64,000 bases of DNA from Spirochaetales bacterium (GCA_024233785.1 JACKPD010000002.1:108510-172509), one strand, 5' to 3'; positions 26,046 to 35,383 are shown, counted from the first letter of the stretch. The notes: generated by a model not told the origin, from the sequence alone. A program made the numbers and translations.

Positions 26046-28538
26046 CTATTCATCAATAGAATTCTGGTCTTCAAGAATATCTGTTAATTTCCTGTATATA
26101 TTATTAATTTTATCAATTTTAAACACATCTCTGTTCTCAGGTATTTCATCCATGAATTCAACCAGGCTTTCAAGACTTGCGGAAAGGGCAAAGTCAAAAC
26201 TTTTTACAATTTTGAACCAGTAATTACCTCTGCCGTCTGTGTTAAGTGAAATAAAACCGAGTTGTCTTGATTTATTCTTAAGCCGTGAAAGCGAAAGAAC
26301 TAGATGAAGATTTTCAGTTATTTTATCAGCGCCGGTTGAAATATTAATATTCCCGCGGGGAGAGCTCTTGCTTCCTGCTATTGTATCTGTATCAATATGG
26401 GGGATAATTCTGAAAATATTGGTTAATTTTTCGCCGGAAAGTATCTCAAAGTCATTATAAACAAGTGTCCCTGTAATTCCGTGCGGGATATAAATATTTT
26501 CAAGCCCCTGGTTTTTGATTAGTTCCTGTGCTTTGCCCAATTCTATAAATGCGTTTTTTTTCTTTTTCCCTTTTATTAATTCAAGCTTGAAAGATTCGTT
26601 TCCTATTTTTACATAGTTTGTCGTGTCTTTCTTTTTATCACGCAGAATATCGCTTTTTTTAATTGCGGCAAAGTTCTCATACAGTTCAGGAGATATTTCT
26701 TTCAGCCATTCCTTTCTCAGAGGTGAAACTGAATGGGCAAACATCTTGCTGGTCCTGACAATCTCCCCTGCAACTATAAAAGGGGGATCTTCCCTGAACA
26801 TTACAGAGCCGGGATGTATCTGAATCTTTTCTGCGGTAAGGCTTCTGTAGATCCCTCTTCCTGATCTTACGCATACAAACTGAACAAGCCCTTTGGAAAC
26901 AGCTATAAGATAATCTGATATCCTCCCTCCCGAAGTAATCGGAATTCCCATGTCTCCTACTATTTCTTCAAGCTGTTTTTTAATATTGACCAGCTCTTCC
27001 ATGATAATAACATCAAGGTAATTTTTTTTGCAGAAAGATTCCCTGTCCTGCGCTTTCATGAAGCCTCTGTATATTTTAATATATGAGACAAAATCCCCGT
27101 CAGGGTCTTTTAAAGCCTGATGGGCTTTTCTTGCCTCGAATTCCTCCCCCTGAGGGAAGAGAAACGGGGAATTAGTTGAGAGAAAAGTCGCGGCAAGGAT
27201 AGTCTCTTCAAGTACCTCCGGTGAATTAAGTATTGCCTCGACAATTATTCTTGAAAGGCGCGGAAGGAGCGGGAAGTAGACCATCATCTCCCCGATTTTA
27301 GTGAGAGAATTGTCATTATTAATAGCCCCAAGCAGTTTTAATGTTTCAACTGCTCCCGCAATCCCCTGTTTCCCCGGAGATGATATAAAATCGAATGACT
27401 CAAAATCCCTGATGCCGATTTCAGCCATTCTGAGGACTACCTCTGACAGGTCGGTCCTGTATATTTCCTCTTTTGTGAAAAGAGGCCTGCTTTCATAATC
27501 ATTTTTTGTATAAAGCCTGTAGCAGACTCCGGGCATTGTCCTTCCCGCTCTCCCTTTTCTCTGGTTGCATGAGGCTTTAGCTATTGTTGTCTCAAGAAGG
27601 GCGGATGTAAAAGTTTTGGGATTATAGGTGTTTATCTTGGCAAGGCCTGAATCAATTACTGATGTTATTCTGTCAATTGTAACGCTTGTTTCAGCTATAT
27701 TTGTAGCGATTACTATTTTTGTTTTGCCTGACGGGGTGGGGATGAAAACCCTTTCCTGCTCTTCCTTTGAAAGCCGGCCGTAAAGGGGAAGTATTACCAT
27801 CTTCTTCCTGTACTGCGAAGCGTTTAAAAGGGTTATGCAGTCCTTTATCTGTTTTTCACCTGATAAAAAGACAAGAGTATCACCGTCCCGCTTTTCAGAA
27901 ATTATTCTTTCTATTGTATTTTTTATTTTATATATTACAGCATCCCTGTCGTTTGTATTGCCTACAGGATCATAAACTATTCCTACCGGATAGATAATTG
28001 AATCTATATGCACAACCGGGCAATGGCCGAAATATTCTGAAAATACTGATGTGTTGATTGTCGCGGATGATATTATCACCTTGAAATCGGGTCTCGTCTC
28101 AATTATCTTTTTCAGGAGCCCCATAATAAAATCTATGTTAAGACTTCTCTCATGCGCTTCATCAACTATAATACAGCTGTATTTACTTAAAAGCAGGTCA
28201 GTTTTTATTTCCTGGAGAAGAATGCCGTCTGTCATTATTTTTATGACTGTCTCGCGAGATGTCATATCGTTAAACCGCATTTTATAACCGACAATGCCGG
28301 GTATTTTTGTGTCAAGCTGCCTGGCTATATAATCGCATACTGATAAAGTTGCAATCCTTCTCGGCTGTGTAACTCCGATAATACCTTTACCGGAATAACC
28401 TGCCTCATGAAGGATTAAAGGCAGCTGTGTTGTCTTCCCGGAACCTGTCGGGCTTTCTATTACTATTACCTGGTTTTCGCTTAAGACTTCTAATATTCTC
28501 TCTCTTTCCTGATAAACCGGCAGTTTATGTGCGTCCAT
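26046..28538 (-). CDS. DEAH-box ATP-dependent RNA helicase (HrpA/HrpB-like)
   Basis: An 830-residue DEAH helicase. Motifs in order: I SPTGSGKTT near residue 31; Ia TQPRRIA; II DEAH in IIVDEAHERS; III SSATI; V ATNIAETSVTI; VI QRKGRAGR. The winged-helix/ratchet region (LKLLGAINNDNSLTKIGEMM) and a long HA2/OB region follow. The size resembles HrpB (about 810 residues) more than HrpA (about 1300), but the C-terminal half is divergent, so no symbol is given. Roles in mRNA or ribosome-related unwinding are inferred from family. Its start overlaps the hisS end by 14 bases. Confidence 0.9.
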   Translation of the reverse strand: MDAHKLPVYQERERILEVLSENQVIVIESPTGSGKTTQLPLILHEAGYSGKGIIGVTQPRRIATLSVCDYIARQLDTKIPGIVGYKMRFNDMTSRETVIKIMTDGILLQEIKTDLLLSKYSCIIVDEAHERSLNIDFIMGLLKKIIETRPDFKVIISSATINTSVFSEYFGHCPVVHIDSIIYPVGIVYDPVGNTNDRDAVIYKIKNTIERIISEKRDGDTLVFLSGEKQIKDCITLLNASQYRKKMVILPLYGRLSKEEQERVFIPTPSGKTKIVIATNIAETSVTIDRITSVIDSGLAKINTYNPKTFTSALLETTIAKASCNQRKGRAGRTMPGVCYRLYTKNDYESRPLFTKEEIYRTDLSEVVLRMAEIGIRDFESFDFISSPGKQGIAGAVETLKLLGAINNDNSLTKIGEMMVYFPLLPRLSRIIVEAILNSPEVLEETILAATFLSTNSPFLFPQGEEFEARKAHQALKDPDGDFVSYIKIYRGFMKAQDRESFCKKNYLDVIIMEELVNIKKQLEEIVGDMGIPITSGGRISDYLIAVSKGLVQFVCVRSGRGIYRSLTAEKIQIHPGSVMFREDPPFIVAGEIVRTSKMFAHSVSPLRKEWLKEISPELYENFAAIKKSDILRDKKKDTTNYVKIGNESFKLELIKGKKKKNAFIELGKAQELIKNQGLENIYIPHGITGTLVYNDFEILSGEKLTNIFRIIPHIDTDTIAGSKSSPRGNINISTGADKITENLHLVLSLSRLKNKSRQLGFISLNTDGRGNYWFKIVKSFDFALSASLESLVEFMDEIPENRDVFKIDKINNIYRKLTDILEDQNSIDE

Positions 28539-29853
28539 TTATTCTCCATTTATTAACAATTGAAAGGACCTGTTCCATTCCGCTTTTGATATCCAACTTC
28601 TCATAATTTTTTCTTTCGATAAGGTCTTTTACTGTAATTGTATTTGAATCTTTTTCTTCTGTCCCTATTATTATCCCGGCAGGGATATTCTTCCTTTCAG
28701 CATGAGCAAACTGCCTGTTGAGTTTTTTGCTTTCGGGAAATACCTCACATGATATTCCGGTTTTACGCGCTTCTTCAGCTGTTTTATGAAGCAGTCCAAG
28801 AAGATCATCATCCATGTTGAAAACAATGCATTCACATTGCGCCTCGGCCCTTTTGCCGCTTTCCGCTTCGTCAAGGGCAGCAAGCAGCCTGTCTACGCCG
28901 ATTGAAGCTCCGACTCCCGGGAGTTCCTCTTTTGTATAAAGGGACGCAAGATTGTTGTATCTTCCCCCTGAACATACAGAGCCGATGCTTTCCTTTCCGT
29001 CTATAAATGTTTCAAAAACAAGCCCTGTGTAATAATCAAGTCCTCTGGTAATTGACGGGTCGAGTACAAAGTATTCTTCGCAGCTGTTTTCCTTAAGCGC
29101 GCTGTATATCCGGCTCAGCCTTTCCGCTTCACTGCTTTCCCCGCCGCATAGCCTGATGAGTTTCTGCAGTGTCTTTTCAAAACCGGCCTCCATTTTGATG
29201 AAATCAAGGATCAATGCGCCGCTTGACCCTGCTGTTTCCGTAAGTATCTCTTTTACGGCATCCGGGCCGATTTTGGCAAGCTTATCCACAGTTCTTAATA
29301 TATCAGCTGATTTATCCAGCATACCGTGTATCTCAAGAAAGCGGTTGAATATCCCGCGGCTTGAAAGGTGGATTTTGAAATTATTAATACCCATAGTCTC
29401 AAACGATTTCTTCATCAAAAGGAGTATTTCAAGATCAGCGGAAGGGGAGTCTGAACCTACTATATCAAAATCGCACTGGTAGAACTCCCTGTACCGTCCC
29501 CTCTGAGTATTCTCTCCTCTCCATACCTTTGAAATATGATACCGTTTAAAGGGGAAATAAAGGCTGTTTTTATTTGCCGCAACAAACCTTGCAAATGGGA
29601 CTGTAAGGTCGTAGCGCATTGCGACGCTTCTTCCCCCGTTATCTGTGAAACTGTAAACCTGCTTGTCTGTTTCCCCGCCGCCTTTTCCGAGAAGGACTTC
29701 TGTATATTCAAGCACCGGCGTATCTATCGGTACAAATCCGAAAGAGGAAAAAGCTTTTTCAAGATCTGCAAACATTTTTTTCCGTTTTATTTCAGGGCCG
29801 GGGAGCGAATCCCTGAAGCCTTTGAGTATTTTTGGTTCAATAATTTCCTGCAT
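28525..29853 (-). CDS. hisS: Histidyl-tRNA synthetase
   Basis: Class II synthetase charging tRNA-His; 442 residues. Motif 1 includes GFVPIDTPVLEYTE; motif 2 is KVWRGENTQRGRYREFYQCDFDIVG; the histidine loop contains RGLDYYTGLVFE; motif 3 is PGVGASIGVDRLLAAL. The C-terminal anticodon-binding domain (from about residue 340) ends with QVLSIVNKW. It starts at ATG 29853 and leads an operon with the helicase gene. The true HisRS (not the HisZ paralogue) call rests on intact histidine-binding motifs. Confidence 0.96.
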   Translation of the reverse strand: MQEIIEPKILKGFRDSLPGPEIKRKKMFADLEKAFSSFGFVPIDTPVLEYTEVLLGKGGGETDKQVYSFTDNGGRSVAMRYDLTVPFARFVAANKNSLYFPFKRYHISKVWRGENTQRGRYREFYQCDFDIVGSDSPSADLEILLLMKKSFETMGINNFKIHLSSRGIFNRFLEIHGMLDKSADILRTVDKLAKIGPDAVKEILTETAGSSGALILDFIKMEAGFEKTLQKLIRLCGGESSEAERLSRIYSALKENSCEEYFVLDPSITRGLDYYTGLVFETFIDGKESIGSVCSGGRYNNLASLYTKEELPGVGASIGVDRLLAALDEAESGKRAEAQCECIVFNMDDDLLGLLHKTAEEARKTGISCEVFPESKKLNRQFAHAERKNIPAGIIIGTEEKDSNTITVKDLIERKNYEKLDIKSGMEQVLSIVNKWRINGRT

Positions 29854-30020
29854 ACAGTTTTTTATTCCTTACAAGTACAATTTTTATCAAATCATACACT
29901 TTTTTCCTGTTTATGTCTGCAATAGACCCTGTTTAATGCCGGATAAGCCGGATAAGAACATTATTTCCCGGTTTGACAATTTATAAATGCATATTCATAA
30001 CACCCTGACAAAAAGTAATG

Positions 30021-30048
30021 TTTGCAAAAAATAAAAAAGGTGTATAAT
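30021..30048 (+). promoter_or_regulatory. Predicted promoter of the poly(A) polymerase gene
   Basis: TTTGCA at 30021-30026 and a perfect TATAAT at 30043-30048 with a 16-base spacer, 60 bases before the start codon. Confidence 0.5.
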
Positions 30049-30108
30049 GTGAACAGAACTGCGGTTTTGCAGGTATTATGAGATAACATTCAGGTTTGGT
30101 AGCATCAA

Positions 30109-31176
30109 TTGATTGTCAGATACGGTAAAAATCAGAAAGGTAAAACAGTAAAGTTAGCTGTAATTTATACAAAAGAAGAACATGGTATCGGGAGAGAGAA
30201 ATTTGATTTCGATGCTGTCAGCATATGCGAGAAACTAAGGTATGCAGGGTATAAATCCTATATAGTCGGCGGAGCAGTAAGAGACCTTCTGCTTAATAAC
30301 AGCCCGAAGGATTTTGATATAGTAACTGATGCTGTCCCTTCAGCAATAAAGAAAATATTCAGGCGTTCAAGGATTATCGGGAAAAGGTTCCGCCTGGTGC
30401 ATGTCTATCAGGGGAAAAATATCTATGAAGTTGCCACGTTCAGATCCGGCGGTTCAGAGAGCCACAACAACAGCTTTGGAACAATGGCTGAAGATGTGTG
30501 GAGGCGGGATTTTACAATAAATTCCCTCTATTTCTGCCCTTTCGATGAACAGATTATAGATTTCACCGGCGGCTACAAGGATCTTGCAAAAAGACTTGTA
30601 AAGCCTGTAATTCCGCTGAAAACAATTTTTCTTGAAGACCCGGTGAGAATTATCAGGGCTGTGAAATATTCTGTAATGATAGGCGGAGATCTGCCTTTTT
30701 TTCTGAAAATGAGGATAAAGAGACATGCCAGAGAGCTTCTTTTATGTTCACCTTCAAGGATAACTGAAGAAGCGCTCAAGATAATGAAAACAGAATATTC
30801 TGCTGATATTTTCAGAAGGCTTGCCTCTCTCGGAATTCTGAAACTTGTTCTCCCCGGTGTTTATGAAATGCAGAAAAACAGCAGTTTTTACAAAAGGATT
30901 GAAATATTCGACAACCTGAAAAAAGCGGGAAAAATATCCACGGAAAGTTTATCCGCAGTTCTGCAGCCGCTTATTGAAGATTTTATTATTGGAATTCATA
31001 CTATCGGGTCAGAACCTTTAATGACAATGAAGGAAATCGTGGATGATGTTAAGATTTTTCTCCGTCCGATAACGCCTCCGAACCGCGATATAGCAGATGC
31101 TGTCAAGCTGATTGTCAGGCAGAACAGGATCAAGGTAAAGCCTTCGCTCCCGTACCATTTCAGGCCTAAGCACTGA
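30109..31176 (+). CDS. pcnB: Poly(A) polymerase I (class II nucleotidyltransferase)
   Basis: A 355-residue class II nucleotidyltransferase. The catalytic core has YIVGGAVRDLLL and the metal-binding DFDI motif, ATFRSGG, and RRDFTINSLYF. The segment IIGKRFRLVHV fits the signature that separates bacterial poly(A) polymerases from CCA-adding enzymes ([LIV][LIV]G[RK][RK]F[RK]L-x-H-V). PcnB adds A-tails that destabilise RNA. TTG 30109 is the first in-frame start after a TAG codon at 30100; no clear ribosome site is seen. The C-terminal domain is short. The gene converges on the multicopper oxidase gene, ending 9 bases before it. Confidence 0.87.
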   Translation: MIVRYGKNQKGKTVKLAVIYTKEEHGIGREKFDFDAVSICEKLRYAGYKSYIVGGAVRDLLLNNSPKDFDIVTDAVPSAIKKIFRRSRIIGKRFRLVHVYQGKNIYEVATFRSGGSESHNNSFGTMAEDVWRRDFTINSLYFCPFDEQIIDFTGGYKDLAKRLVKPVIPLKTIFLEDPVRIIRAVKYSVMIGGDLPFFLKMRIKRHARELLLCSPSRITEEALKIMKTEYSADIFRRLASLGILKLVLPGVYEMQKNSSFYKRIEIFDNLKKAGKISTESLSAVLQPLIEDFIIGIHTIGSEPLMTMKEIVDDVKIFLRPITPPNRDIADAVKLIVRQNRIKVKPSLPYHFRPKH

Positions 31177-31185
31177 GGAATAAAA

Positions 31186-32565
31186 TTACCGTTCAAGTAC
31201 TTCAAACTGACCCATCATCCCCTCATCCTCATGTTCCAGAAAATGGCAATGGTACATATAAATGCCTGTATAATCCTGAAACTTAAGCGCTATTTCCACC
31301 CTGTCACCAGGCATGACAAGTACAGTATCTTTCGGTCCTGAATAAAGGGGACCCGGTTTTCTTCCGTTTATTGAAATAACGGAAAATTGAACATCGTGGA
31401 CATGAAATGAGTGAGGAATATTCATCATCATTCCCATTCCGGCATTTTCAATTGTCCATATTTCGCTGCTGTTTTTCTTCAAAGAAAAATCTATTCTTTT
31501 AAGCGACATTTTTTTCCCGTTTATCATGAAATTTCCCATCCCCCTGTTTTCCATTCTGAAAGTTCTTCTTACCTGACCGCTGTCAGGTACAACAGGCTGA
31601 TATTTAAAAGTTTCAGGATGTGTGAAATATTCATTTTCAGTACCATTAATTTTTATTTTAACAGCTTCATGGATATCTCCGCCTGCAATTTCAGTTACTA
31701 ACGAAATCTCCTCTTTCTCCATAAAATCAATAAGTATTTCGTATCTCTCTCCGGGAGACATGACAAGTGAATCTGTTTTGACGGATTCAGGTAAAAAACC
31801 TCCGTCACTTGCAATTACCGTGAACATTCTGCTGTCAGAAAATGATATCCTGAATAAGGAGGAATTTGATCCGTTTAACAGCCGGAATCTGTATGTTCCC
31901 CGGCCCAGTTCAAGGCTTGATTTATAGGCTCCGTTGGCAAGCATTATATTTCCGGTATATCCATGCATTATATCGGGCATCCGTGGGAGGTATTCAAATG
32001 CGCCATTTCTGTCAAGCCTCCTGTCCTGGAGTATTACAGGAAAATCATTAATTCCATATCTTTGGGGAATTTTAAGGCTTTTTGAATAATCATCCTCTAT
32101 GATAAACATGCCTGCAAGCCCCTTATATACGTGCTCAGCTGTTTTTCCCATCAGGTGGGGATGATACCATAGTGTAGCAGCATTCTGGTTTATTACAAAC
32201 TCAGGTTTCCATATTTCCCCCGGTCTGATCACCTGATGAGGACCGCCGTCAAATTCGGCAGGTACATGAAGTCCGTGCCAGTGAACAGTGCTTTCCTCTC
32301 CGAGTTTGTTTTCTATATTAAATTTAACATAATCACCCTTTGATACCTGAATAGTCGGCCCCAGATAATTTCCGTTAAATCCCATTGTCCTGCTATTTCC
32401 GGCAGACAGGGAAAGCGTTCCTTTCTGCATTGCAAGGTACAATTCTGATTTTCCAATAAGGGGCGGAACAGACAGTTTACCTGATGTGAAAATATCATCA
32501 GAACCGGAAGCAGCAGCAATATTAATAATTAAAAAAAATATGTTAATGTAATAGATTTTTTTCAT
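31186..32565 (-). CDS. Periplasmic multicopper oxidase, CueO/laccase-like
   Basis: A 459-residue exported oxidase with a signal peptide (MKKIYYINIFFLIINIAAAS). All four copper motifs are intact: HWHGLH, WYHPHLMGK, HSFHVHDVQF (HxxHxH, type 1/3 site) and YHCHFLEHEDEGMM (His-Cys-His with an axial Met). The three cupredoxin domains are in the CueO/SufI order. The long Met-rich loop of E. coli CueO, which helps Cu(I) oxidation, is not seen, so the substrate is unknown. Function is probably copper detoxification or oxidation of small metals/phenols. Its presence implies at least some oxygen exposure. It does not lie beside copper-transport genes. Confidence 0.88.
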   Translation of the reverse strand: MKKIYYINIFFLIINIAAASGSDDIFTSGKLSVPPLIGKSELYLAMQKGTLSLSAGNSRTMGFNGNYLGPTIQVSKGDYVKFNIENKLGEESTVHWHGLHVPAEFDGGPHQVIRPGEIWKPEFVINQNAATLWYHPHLMGKTAEHVYKGLAGMFIIEDDYSKSLKIPQRYGINDFPVILQDRRLDRNGAFEYLPRMPDIMHGYTGNIMLANGAYKSSLELGRGTYRFRLLNGSNSSLFRISFSDSRMFTVIASDGGFLPESVKTDSLVMSPGERYEILIDFMEKEEISLVTEIAGGDIHEAVKIKINGTENEYFTHPETFKYQPVVPDSGQVRRTFRMENRGMGNFMINGKKMSLKRIDFSLKKNSSEIWTIENAGMGMMMNIPHSFHVHDVQFSVISINGRKPGPLYSGPKDTVLVMPGDRVEIALKFQDYTGIYMYHCHFLEHEDEGMMGQFEVLER

Positions 32566-32792
32566 AAACAGGCTGTACCTTTATTTTAAAATGTGTACTT
32601 CAGTTAAATCCAGTATTTAACTTATTTATCTAAATATAATACATTTATAATTCAAAGTGCTATATATATTAAAAATGATTTCTCTTTCTGTCGGCAGCTG
32701 CATTATATGTTTTGAACTTATAAAAATATATACTTAGTATTGTTGTTTTTAAATGACGGAGAAGCTGAGGCCCCTTTAACACTTTGGCAATG

Positions 32793-33185
32793 TCAATTTC
32801 TGTGACTTTCAGCCATTTCTCTGGTTAATGTACGCAGCATTAAAATATGAGTTGTAACACCGGATGCAATTAAAACAAGCAATATTCTTATCCAGAGAAT
32901 ACTAGTAAAAAAAACAGCCGACGATAATATCATCACCCATAAAAATATAATTGAAATTATTTTTGATTTTACTGAAACTGCCCTGTACTCCATATAGTTA
33001 AGTATATAACTCCCGAATATTTTATGACCGGTTATCCATCTGTAAAGCGATTTTGAGCTTTTCAGGAAACATGCTGCTGACAGGAGAAAAAACGGGGTAG
33101 TGGGGAGTATCGGCAGAAAAATACCGGCAACTCCAAATGACAGCGATGTAAAGCCTGCCGCGACAAGCAAATATTTTTTAATCAT
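32793..33185 (-). CDS. DUF454 (YbaN-like) inner-membrane protein
   Basis: A 130-residue YbaN/DUF454 protein. It opens with KKYLLVAAGFTSLSFGVAGIFLPILPTTPFFLLSAACF, the family signature in which the PILPTTPF turn lies between two membrane helices, then LYRWITGHKIFG and two further helices near residues 75-115. Its function is not known. GGAG precedes ATG 33185 at suitable spacing. It stands alone; the flanking 227-base gap (32566-32792) and the 79-base gap upstream contain no recognised RNA. Confidence 0.88.
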   Translation of the reverse strand: MIKKYLLVAAGFTSLSFGVAGIFLPILPTTPFFLLSAACFLKSSKSLYRWITGHKIFGSYILNYMEYRAVSVKSKIISIIFLWVMILSSAVFFTSILWIRILLVLIASGVTTHILMLRTLTREMAESHRN

Positions 33186-33264
33186 AACACTCCGTCAAAA
33201 CAGCCGGCTTACAGCTGATATTATATGTATAACAGGATTTAATAACCTGCCCTAAAAACCTGTA

Positions 33265-34524
33265 TCACTTTAAACCGCTGATTACCTCAAGCAGAGGCTC
33301 AGTATGAACTTTAAATCTCTCCGGTGAATGTTCCGCTGCCTTTTTAAGAAAAAACCCTGCCTGCCCGGTATCCCCCTTGGCATAAAAAGAAAGACCAGCC
33401 GCGTAGCTGATCAGAGCGGCATCCCCGCCGGATGAAAGTGCCAGGGAATAATATTCTATGGCTTCATCATATTTTCCCTGTGAATGGCGTATAAGCCCTT
33501 TATAATAAAGGGAAAAATTATCATCAGGATATTCATGTAGTATAGAGCTGAAAATATTATCTGCTTCGGTTAAAACTCCATCTTCATAAAGTTTTTTCCC
33601 CTTCGCGTAAATATCTTCAAGTTTTTCCGATTCATCTATAAACGCAAGCAGCCTTTCTGTAAAGAGAGGAATATCGATCCACTGTGAAAAATAATCAGCA
33701 ATCATTCTGCTGTTTCCGGCGCTGTCTGAAGCGGGTTTGAGCAGGGGGAGGCTGTCCCACAGAACTCTGCTGTAGGAAGGGCCGTATTTCATGTCCATCA
33801 TAAACTCTACAATAACCCAGGATTGGGTAAGATACATTTCTGTATCAGCATAAGTGCTTCCTGTTAATATGTCCTTTATCTGCCCTCCCGTTTTCTCTTT
33901 TCCCTGCTGTTTTATCAATTTGGCGAGCTGTGAAAATATTGCAGCCTTTCCCGGGGCTGTGTTTTTATAAATGTCACGCGCTGCCGATATTTTGAGTTCC
34001 TCCTCAAGATAGAGCGCAATTCCTGCCTCAAGCCATTTTGGAGGAGAAGGGATGGAGCTTCTGAAGAACTGGTAAAAGCAGTTAATCCGGAAATCCCTGC
34101 TGAAAACCGAATCCTCAACTGCCGCAATCTCAAGTCTTCCTTCACCAAAGCTGCCGGCCTGTGCTGTTTTATTTAAAAAAAGGTTTACCGGTTTTCCTCC
34201 TGGAAGTCCTCTCGCTTTCAGAAATGCTTCTAAACCTTCCGCAGAATCGAACAGAAAAATCCTCATCTTTTCATCGGAAGTACTCTTTCCGGGAAACCTC
34301 AGGAAATTATTGTAGAAATCAGTATTTTTATCACATCCTGTAAAAAAGGAGGATGGCAATTGTGAATTTCCGTCTGTATGGAATAAGTAATAACCGGTTT
34401 CAGTTTTTTTATAAGATGTAATATCAGGAGTTTCGGGGAAAACCGCGAATAGAGGAACAAGTAAGTAGAGAATAAAAGCAGAAAGGGCAGGCTTTTTCAA
34501 ATCAGTTTGATACAAAGTTTTCAA
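33265..34524 (-). CDS. Exported peptidase-MA-like protein with TPR repeats, HExxH missing
   Basis: A 419-residue protein with a signal peptide (LSAFILYLLVPLFAVFP). Residues around 165 read PPKWLEAGIALYLEE, matching the conserved W-x-x-E-G-[IL]-A-x-Y segment of peptidase MA-like proteins. The HExxH zinc motif expected just before it is replaced by an aromatic stretch (CFYQFF), so it is probably not an active protease. The C-terminal part has TPR repeats (DNFSLYYKGLIRHSQGKYDEAIEYYSLALSSG). The start codon is uncertain: TTG 34524 is used, but TTG 34500 also fits a signal peptide. It overlaps the gene upstream by 23 bases. Confidence 0.65.
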   Translation of the reverse strand: MKTLYQTDLKKPALSAFILYLLVPLFAVFPETPDITSYKKTETGYYLFHTDGNSQLPSSFFTGCDKNTDFYNNFLRFPGKSTSDEKMRIFLFDSAEGLEAFLKARGLPGGKPVNLFLNKTAQAGSFGEGRLEIAAVEDSVFSRDFRINCFYQFFRSSIPSPPKWLEAGIALYLEEELKISAARDIYKNTAPGKAAIFSQLAKLIKQQGKEKTGGQIKDILTGSTYADTEMYLTQSWVIVEFMMDMKYGPSYSRVLWDSLPLLKPASDSAGNSRMIADYFSQWIDIPLFTERLLAFIDESEKLEDIYAKGKKLYEDGVLTEADNIFSSILHEYPDDNFSLYYKGLIRHSQGKYDEAIEYYSLALSSGGDAALISYAAGLSFYAKGDTGQAGFFLKKAAEHSPERFKVHTEPLLEVISGLK

Positions 34525-35368
34525 TTTTTATATTAACCTCTTTAATGTGAATACCAGCATATTTTTCCAGGCTGGATATAACATACTGCTGGAAATTATG
34601 CACCCTTCCAGACAGCTGGGTCATATATGGAACCTGGATATATAATTTTATACTGTAGCTGTTTGTATCAGTTCTTACTTTTACCTTGTTAATCTTAATT
34701 GTCTGATCAAACTCGTCGGCACAGTGTATAATCATCTGTGTGAGGGCCGTTTCGGAAATTGTAACAATACCTTTCTGCTGGGAATAATTCGGGGTAACAA
34801 TTGTTTTTTCAAAAACCTTCGGCGCATTTCCGATTCCCAGAAATTTCTTCTTCATGAAAACCTTTACAGTATCATAAATAATATGGGAATAGTCCCTCTG
34901 TATAACCACGGAAGGAACAGGAATAATATGCTTTCCTTCAATATTTCGTGAGTGTATTGCCTTGTTAATCTCATCCTGTGTCGCAATGTCCTCAATATGA
35001 ATTATTTTTGAGACACGGGGAAGCTTGAGCCTCTTTGCAATTTTAAAAACCATTCTGTCGGATGTTCCGATTAAAAGGATTCTTTTGAATTTTGTTCTTC
35101 TGAGAGAATTGATAACTTCTTTTCTGTGACTGATATCATCAAAAAGAGCAGTTCTAATAGCTCCGAGAAACTCTTTTTCTTTTTTGGCTGATTTCCCTGC
35201 TATAACCCCGTTATCATGGATCAGTAAACCGTCATCTACAATCAGCTGAATGCCGTATTTCTCTGCAATAAGTTTGGCTCTGAAACTTTTGCCTGTTCCG
35301 CTTTTACCGACAAGGGCAAAAACTTTGATTCCGCCAAGAAGCCATACAAGATAGTGGAAAAATTTCAT
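34502..35368 (-). CDS. P-loop NTPase fused to an Asp23/Gls24 domain
   Basis: A 288-residue two-domain protein. The N-terminal part has a Walker A motif GKSGTGKS at residues 21-28 after a short hydrophobic start (HYLVWLLGGIKVFALV); the next strand reads LIVDDGLLI. The C-terminal 100 residues match the Asp23/Gls24 (alkaline shock, DUF322) family: GIVTISETALTQMIIHCADEF and QVPYMTQLSGRVHNFQQYVISSLEKYAGIHIKEVNIKIENF. Asp23 proteins are envelope-stress proteins of Gram-positive bacteria; here the NTPase part suggests nucleotide-controlled action. No Shine-Dalgarno precedes ATG 35368; a -10 box 6 bases before it suggests a leaderless mRNA. Confidence 0.78.
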   Translation of the reverse strand: MKFFHYLVWLLGGIKVFALVGKSGTGKSFRAKLIAEKYGIQLIVDDGLLIHDNGVIAGKSAKKEKEFLGAIRTALFDDISHRKEVINSLRRTKFKRILLIGTSDRMVFKIAKRLKLPRVSKIIHIEDIATQDEINKAIHSRNIEGKHIIPVPSVVIQRDYSHIIYDTVKVFMKKKFLGIGNAPKVFEKTIVTPNYSQQKGIVTISETALTQMIIHCADEFDQTIKINKVKVRTDTNSYSIKLYIQVPYMTQLSGRVHNFQQYVISSLEKYAGIHIKEVNIKIENFVSN

Positions 35369-35374
35369 ATTATG

Positions 35375-35383
35375 AATATAACA
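35375..35383 (-). promoter_or_regulatory. Predicted extended -10 promoter, leaderless, for the P-loop/Asp23 gene
   Basis: On the minus strand TGT immediately before TATATT (35380-35375) forms an extended -10 element, and ATG 35368 starts 7 bases after it. No ribosome site is seen in the intervening 6 bases. Confidence 0.4.

Noticed and set aside
29936..29955. Short direct repeat (CCGGATAAG twice)
   Set aside because: Two copies only in an AT-rich intergenic region; no repeat array or mobile element borders.
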